A DNA stretch of 64,000 nt from Eudromia elegans (Eukaryota; Chordata; Aves; Tinamiformes; Tinamidae). Shown here piece by piece: positions 61,167 through 64,000 of this stretch. Numbering within the stretch: the first letter of the stretch is position 1; each line of letters begins with the position of its first letter. The stretch lies in contig PTEX01000302.1 of the NCBI GenBank assembly GCA_003342815.1, forward strand, positions 124,001 to 188,000, read 5' to 3'. The notes below the pieces were generated by a model. That model made no database searches and was not told the DNA's origin. It was given only the letters and a program-made list of their open reading frames with translations. Both the position numbers and the translations under genes were made by a program.

Positions 61167-61570
61167 CGAGCTCTGCAGCGAACAGCCTCNGAGCAGGCAC
61201 CGCTCCTGTTGGAAAGCAAAGGTGGCTCCGGTCAGCAGCCACACAGCGCCGGTGACCGTGAGCCTCACGCGCAGGGTATTCTTGCTTCCCTGGAGGCTCA
61301 TTTCCTCAAGGAAGAGGGAGCAGCTGAAAACAGATAAAANGGATGGGGAGAGACCTCAAAAATTATAGACATATAAAGATGGGGCATTTGCAAAGCGCTT
61401 GGGTAAGTTAGGGCTGCCTTTCTGTTAGCATGGCTCTGTCTGTGCAAGGTGCAGAATTTCCTGGCCCTAACTGCCTGGCAGCTGCAGCAGAGCCCCTGGC
61501 AGAGCTGGGCAGAGCCAGGCGTTACAGGAGCAAAATCCTTTGGTGGGCTCATGGTCACATGCCCTGAGCC

Positions 61571-61595
61571 GGGGGGGCAGGGAGGGCAGGGGGGG
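61571..61595 (+). other. G-quadruplex-forming run
   Basis: Four G-runs of 7, 3, 3 and 7 bases are separated by CA, A and CA, a canonical G-quadruplex pattern with very short loops on the + strand. It lies in a GC-rich subregion. Function unknown. Confidence 0.7.
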
Positions 61596-62436
61596 CTTGG
61601 CAAGGACAGTGTTTTAGTTTCCCATGGCTGGTCCTGCTGAGCAGCCCCCAAGGGTGGGGTGAGGATGAGGCCCCAGGCCACCAGCCCATATGGGGACGAG
61701 GCCACAGCCACCCAGAGCAGGCACTGAGCCTTAGGCTGATCATCAAGAGGCCAGCACAGTGATACCTAATAAATAACGATAGCCACGATGGTTTGTGCTT
61801 ATAGGAGAGAGAAAAATACACCTATGCAGCATATTATTTTTCATTTATTAATGCCTATGAGTACCAGTTGTACCAAAAAAAAAAATTCCAAATGCTTCTT
61901 ATAAGTATGAAAATAACCATCATAACAACATCCACTGTCAAATTTCTGCATCCCCAGGTCAACTGGCTGCAAAACATGACTGGTAAGCCCTGACGAAGGT
62001 TTCGCCCATCCCCACAGCCCCTTCTTTCTAAGTGCTTTTGCTGCACTACAAGGCAGAGCAGACTCCCCGCTCTCGGTACCTCCTCGAGGCTTTTTCCTTC
62101 CATGAGGTCCAGCCTCATGCTGAGGCACGTGGCACCGCAGGGCTAAGGGGCAGCCCCGCACCCTGACATGCTGCCCAGGCCCTGCTCCTGAACCCACCAG
62201 CCCTCACCCAGGCACCCCAGCAGGGCCCAAGGGTGAGGTGAGGGGGGGTGGAAGGGCAGCCTTGGCCGGCATTGTTATTACTGTCCTCAAATTGCCACCC
62301 AGGGTGCCAGGGCTGGGACCAGGAAGCCCAGCATGGGGCAGGAATGCGCTGCATGAGGAATCGCGTGACAGGGTCTGCACAGCGGGAGCTCCCCAGCACC
62401 AGAGGGGTGCCAGGGCTGAGGGCAGCTCCCTGCTCC

Positions 62437-62530
62437 AGCCGCGCGCAGCGCCGGGCTCAGGCCAAGCAGCGTGCTGAGCGCGGTGCNGCGCCGGGCTGGC
62501 ACCAGCACGTTTGGGTCAAGCCTCGTGCGT
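62437..62530. promoter_or_regulatory. Dense CpG cluster inside a GC-rich patch
   Basis: About a dozen CpG dinucleotides occur within roughly 95 bases (for example GCCGCGCGCAGCGCCGGG and GCGCGGTGC), whereas CpG is rare elsewhere in the window. It lies within a GC-rich patch of about 62,080-62,800 and about 470 bases before the best candidate exon. It could be a small CpG island with promoter activity, or merely a GC-rich intron segment. No TATA box or start site was identified. Confidence 0.3.
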
Positions 62531-62798
62531 GCAACTTGCTTACTAGTGCCAGCGTAGCAGCTTCATGGTGGCAGCTGCATGACATCTGCTTTAGCCATTC
62601 CAACTGCATTTCCTGTGGGCAGAGGGCAGGTCCTGCAGGGTGCCAGCCCCGCCAGGGCCAGGCGGGTTGCAGAAGGCAGCCAAGCAGGGCAGCCGGAGCT
62701 CGGGGTGGACACGGAGGAGGGTGCCAGCCCCCCGGCTGCACCCAGCACTGGCCCCCTGCTGCACTCAGGGCCTTTGGTGGGGCCAGGGGGAACGTTAA

Positions 62799-62846
62799 GC
62801 ATACTCCCCTTTTCATTCTATAGCATACTCCCCTTTTCATTCTATA
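62799..62846. repeat. Exact 24-bp tandem duplication
   Basis: A 24-base unit starting GCATACTCCCC and ending TTCATTCTATA is present twice without mismatch (62,799-62,822 and 62,823-62,846). Perfect identity suggests a recent event, possibly length-polymorphic. Confidence 0.9.
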
Positions 62847-62996
62847 AAATGCTGCACTACAGTTAGCAGGTTTGAAATGGATAAGCTAGCAAAGGCATCA
62901 GGGTAGATAAAATCTAGCTCAAAAGGCGCTTTTATATATGAAAATAAGCTCATGCCATCTGCCTCGGTACACACGAATGAAGTTCCTTTCCTACAG

Positions 62997-63110
62997 ACAA
63001 GGTTCAGGACAAGGCACGGAGTTTCAGCCGCTACGAGCAGTGCCCTCTTGTGACGGCAGGCGGCAAGAACGACCTCGGCAGGACCCTCATCGCCCTCACT
63101 GGAGCAGCAG
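62997..63110 (+). CDS. Candidate internal coding exon, host gene of unknown family
   Basis: A pyrimidine-rich acceptor (GAAGTTCCTTTCCTACAG) precedes 114 nt that end at a good donor (GCAGCAG|GTGAGG). One frame is open throughout; the other two contain stops at or before the exon end. The exon is symmetrical, phase 1 at both ends, and encodes 37 whole codons: KVQDKARSFSRYEQCPLVTA followed by GGKNDLGRTLIALTGAA. Twenty-seven of the 37 codons end in G or C, unlike the AT-rich surroundings, which supports coding. In-frame stops occur about 20 bases before and 30 bases after the splice sites, as expected for an exon. I do not recognise the protein. The DLGRTLIAL stretch recalls a buried beta strand, but no domain can be named. 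Confidence 0.45.
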
Positions 63111-64000
63111 GTGAGGGGGGCTCAGCCCTTGTCTCATGCTGATTCTCACGCTTAAAATAAAATAAATCAAATAACTACCTTACTGTTTAAGTACACCAGA
63201 CTAGCTCCTTCACCACTGCACTCCTCGTTACTTCTGATATTCATCAAACCCTGAGCACGAGAGATCCAGAAGAGTGATGATTTCATTAGTATTAATAAGG
63301 AGCACATCACACAGGCCTTTCCAGCAGCAGCTCATTTCTCTAACATTATTGAAAAGAAAAACAAAATTAAGGCCAGGCCAGGCAACCCAGTACAAGTGTT
63401 TCCCTAACCAATTCTTGGAGACAGCAGCTGTACATTTAAGAAACTACTAGTGCACAAAACATGGGATGTTTATTTAGCAAAATCTCAAGAGCAGAGCAAA
63501 ACATGCTTTGTTACAATGGTAAAAATACACTCAGCCTTCAAGGCTGCCTTTTGCAATGACTCAGTTCTCAAGACACAAAATTCTGTCTTGGAGCATGTTG
63601 TGCCTTTGTATTACATTGTATTAGCCAGGCTAACATCGAAGGACACGGTTACCAAGTTCATCTACTCAGCAGAGTATAAAGTGCACAAGGAAAATAAGTG
63701 CATTGAAATGAACCAAACAGTTAAGATTATGAATAATTCCCATTACAGACAGTACTTGCTTAAATTGGACATCTTACTAAAACACAGTATTATGTTTTCA
63801 AGCGCACAGAATCAGTGTCACAAGTATGCTAGAAAGACCTTAGCTGAACATGGGTATTTTTCCTTATCTCCTAAGGTTGGCAGCAATCTGTTGGAGCCTG
63901 CAGTGCACACACGTGCAAGGCAGCTCTTAGCCCACACCCACTCTCCGAGGTTCCAGAGCAGCAGCAAGTACTGCAGCAATTTGTTCAGGTCTGCATTCTG
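63111..64000. other. Non-coding tail of the window, no gene seen
   Basis: AT-rich sequence follows the candidate exon. No further exon with paired splice sites and an open frame was seen before the window ends. If the exon is real this would be the start of its downstream intron. Confidence 0.55.

Larger units (their letters stand above)
61061..62996. other. GC-rich non-coding stretch, no gene called
   Basis: GC-rich subregions at about 61.13-61.34, 61.44-61.74 and 62.08-62.80 kb alternate with AT-rich ones. Many overlapping open frames on both strands (up to 191 codons, 62,248-62,823, + strand) are expected from the scarcity of stops in GC-rich DNA, and none shows a recognised domain. Two exact small tandem duplications and a G-quadruplex-type run are listed separately. 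Confidence 0.55.

Noticed and set aside
62248-62823. 191-codon frame and several overlapping frames on both strands
   Set aside because: Low stop-codon density in a GC-rich patch explains them. The protein is low-complexity and unlike any family I know.
1-64000. CRISPR arrays, bacterial operons, prophage or retrovirus-like elements
   Set aside because: No regularly spaced repeats, no ribosome-binding-site-led gene strings, and no LTR pair, primer-binding site or viral domain were recognised; the sequence is vertebrate in character.

Overview
The window looks like vertebrate nuclear DNA and most probably avian. It is AT-rich and almost free of long open frames. It has very few interspersed repeats, and the one clear transposon is a CR1 LINE, the dominant non-LTR element of birds and other sauropsids. 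Microsatellites are short, and stop codons are frequent in all six frames. Many isolated single N bases lie in otherwise ordinary sequence, so this is probably one consensus contig with ambiguous calls. Turtle or crocodilian origin is less likely because those genomes carry more repeats, but it is not excluded.

From about 1 to 55 kb the window reads as a gene desert or very long intron. I see no convincing protein-coding gene there. It contains several blocks of complex, AT-rich sequence full of ATTA/TAAT-type cores and without simple repeats. By texture these look like conserved non-coding elements: about 16.2-17.0, 22.8-23.1, 27.0-27.6, 37.1-37.4, 44.3-45.2, 48.2-49.1, 50.0-50.3, 53.7-54.1 and 54.2-54.9 kb. 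Conservation itself cannot be seen from one sequence, so all of these are inference. Three CTCF-like motifs lie at 37.2, 40.6 and 52.6 kb. The 17-25 kb stretch is rich in long A and T homopolymers, two of them in duplicated units.

From about 55 to 64 kb the sequence becomes more GC-rich. It holds a decayed CR1 LINE (about 57.24-58.99 kb, + strand) that keeps the ORF1/ORF2 junction, parts of the endonuclease and the start of the reverse transcriptase region, but has lost its 3' half. Beyond it lie another CNE-like block (60.7-61.06 kb), a G-quadruplex-type run (61.57 kb) and a GC-rich patch with a dense CpG core (62.44-62.53 kb). The best candidate host coding exon follows: 114 nt at 62,997-63,110 on the + strand, with good splice sites, a phase 1-1 open frame and 27 of 37 codons ending in G or C. 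A weaker candidate exon at 60,314-60,405 would join it in a compatible phase. I could not assign either to a family.

I found no RNA gene, no CRISPR array, no retrovirus-like element and no DNA transposon I could support. I also found no clearly novel multi-gene system. The most useful leads are the right-edge exon, the CNE-like blocks and the CR1 copy that lacks its 3' half.
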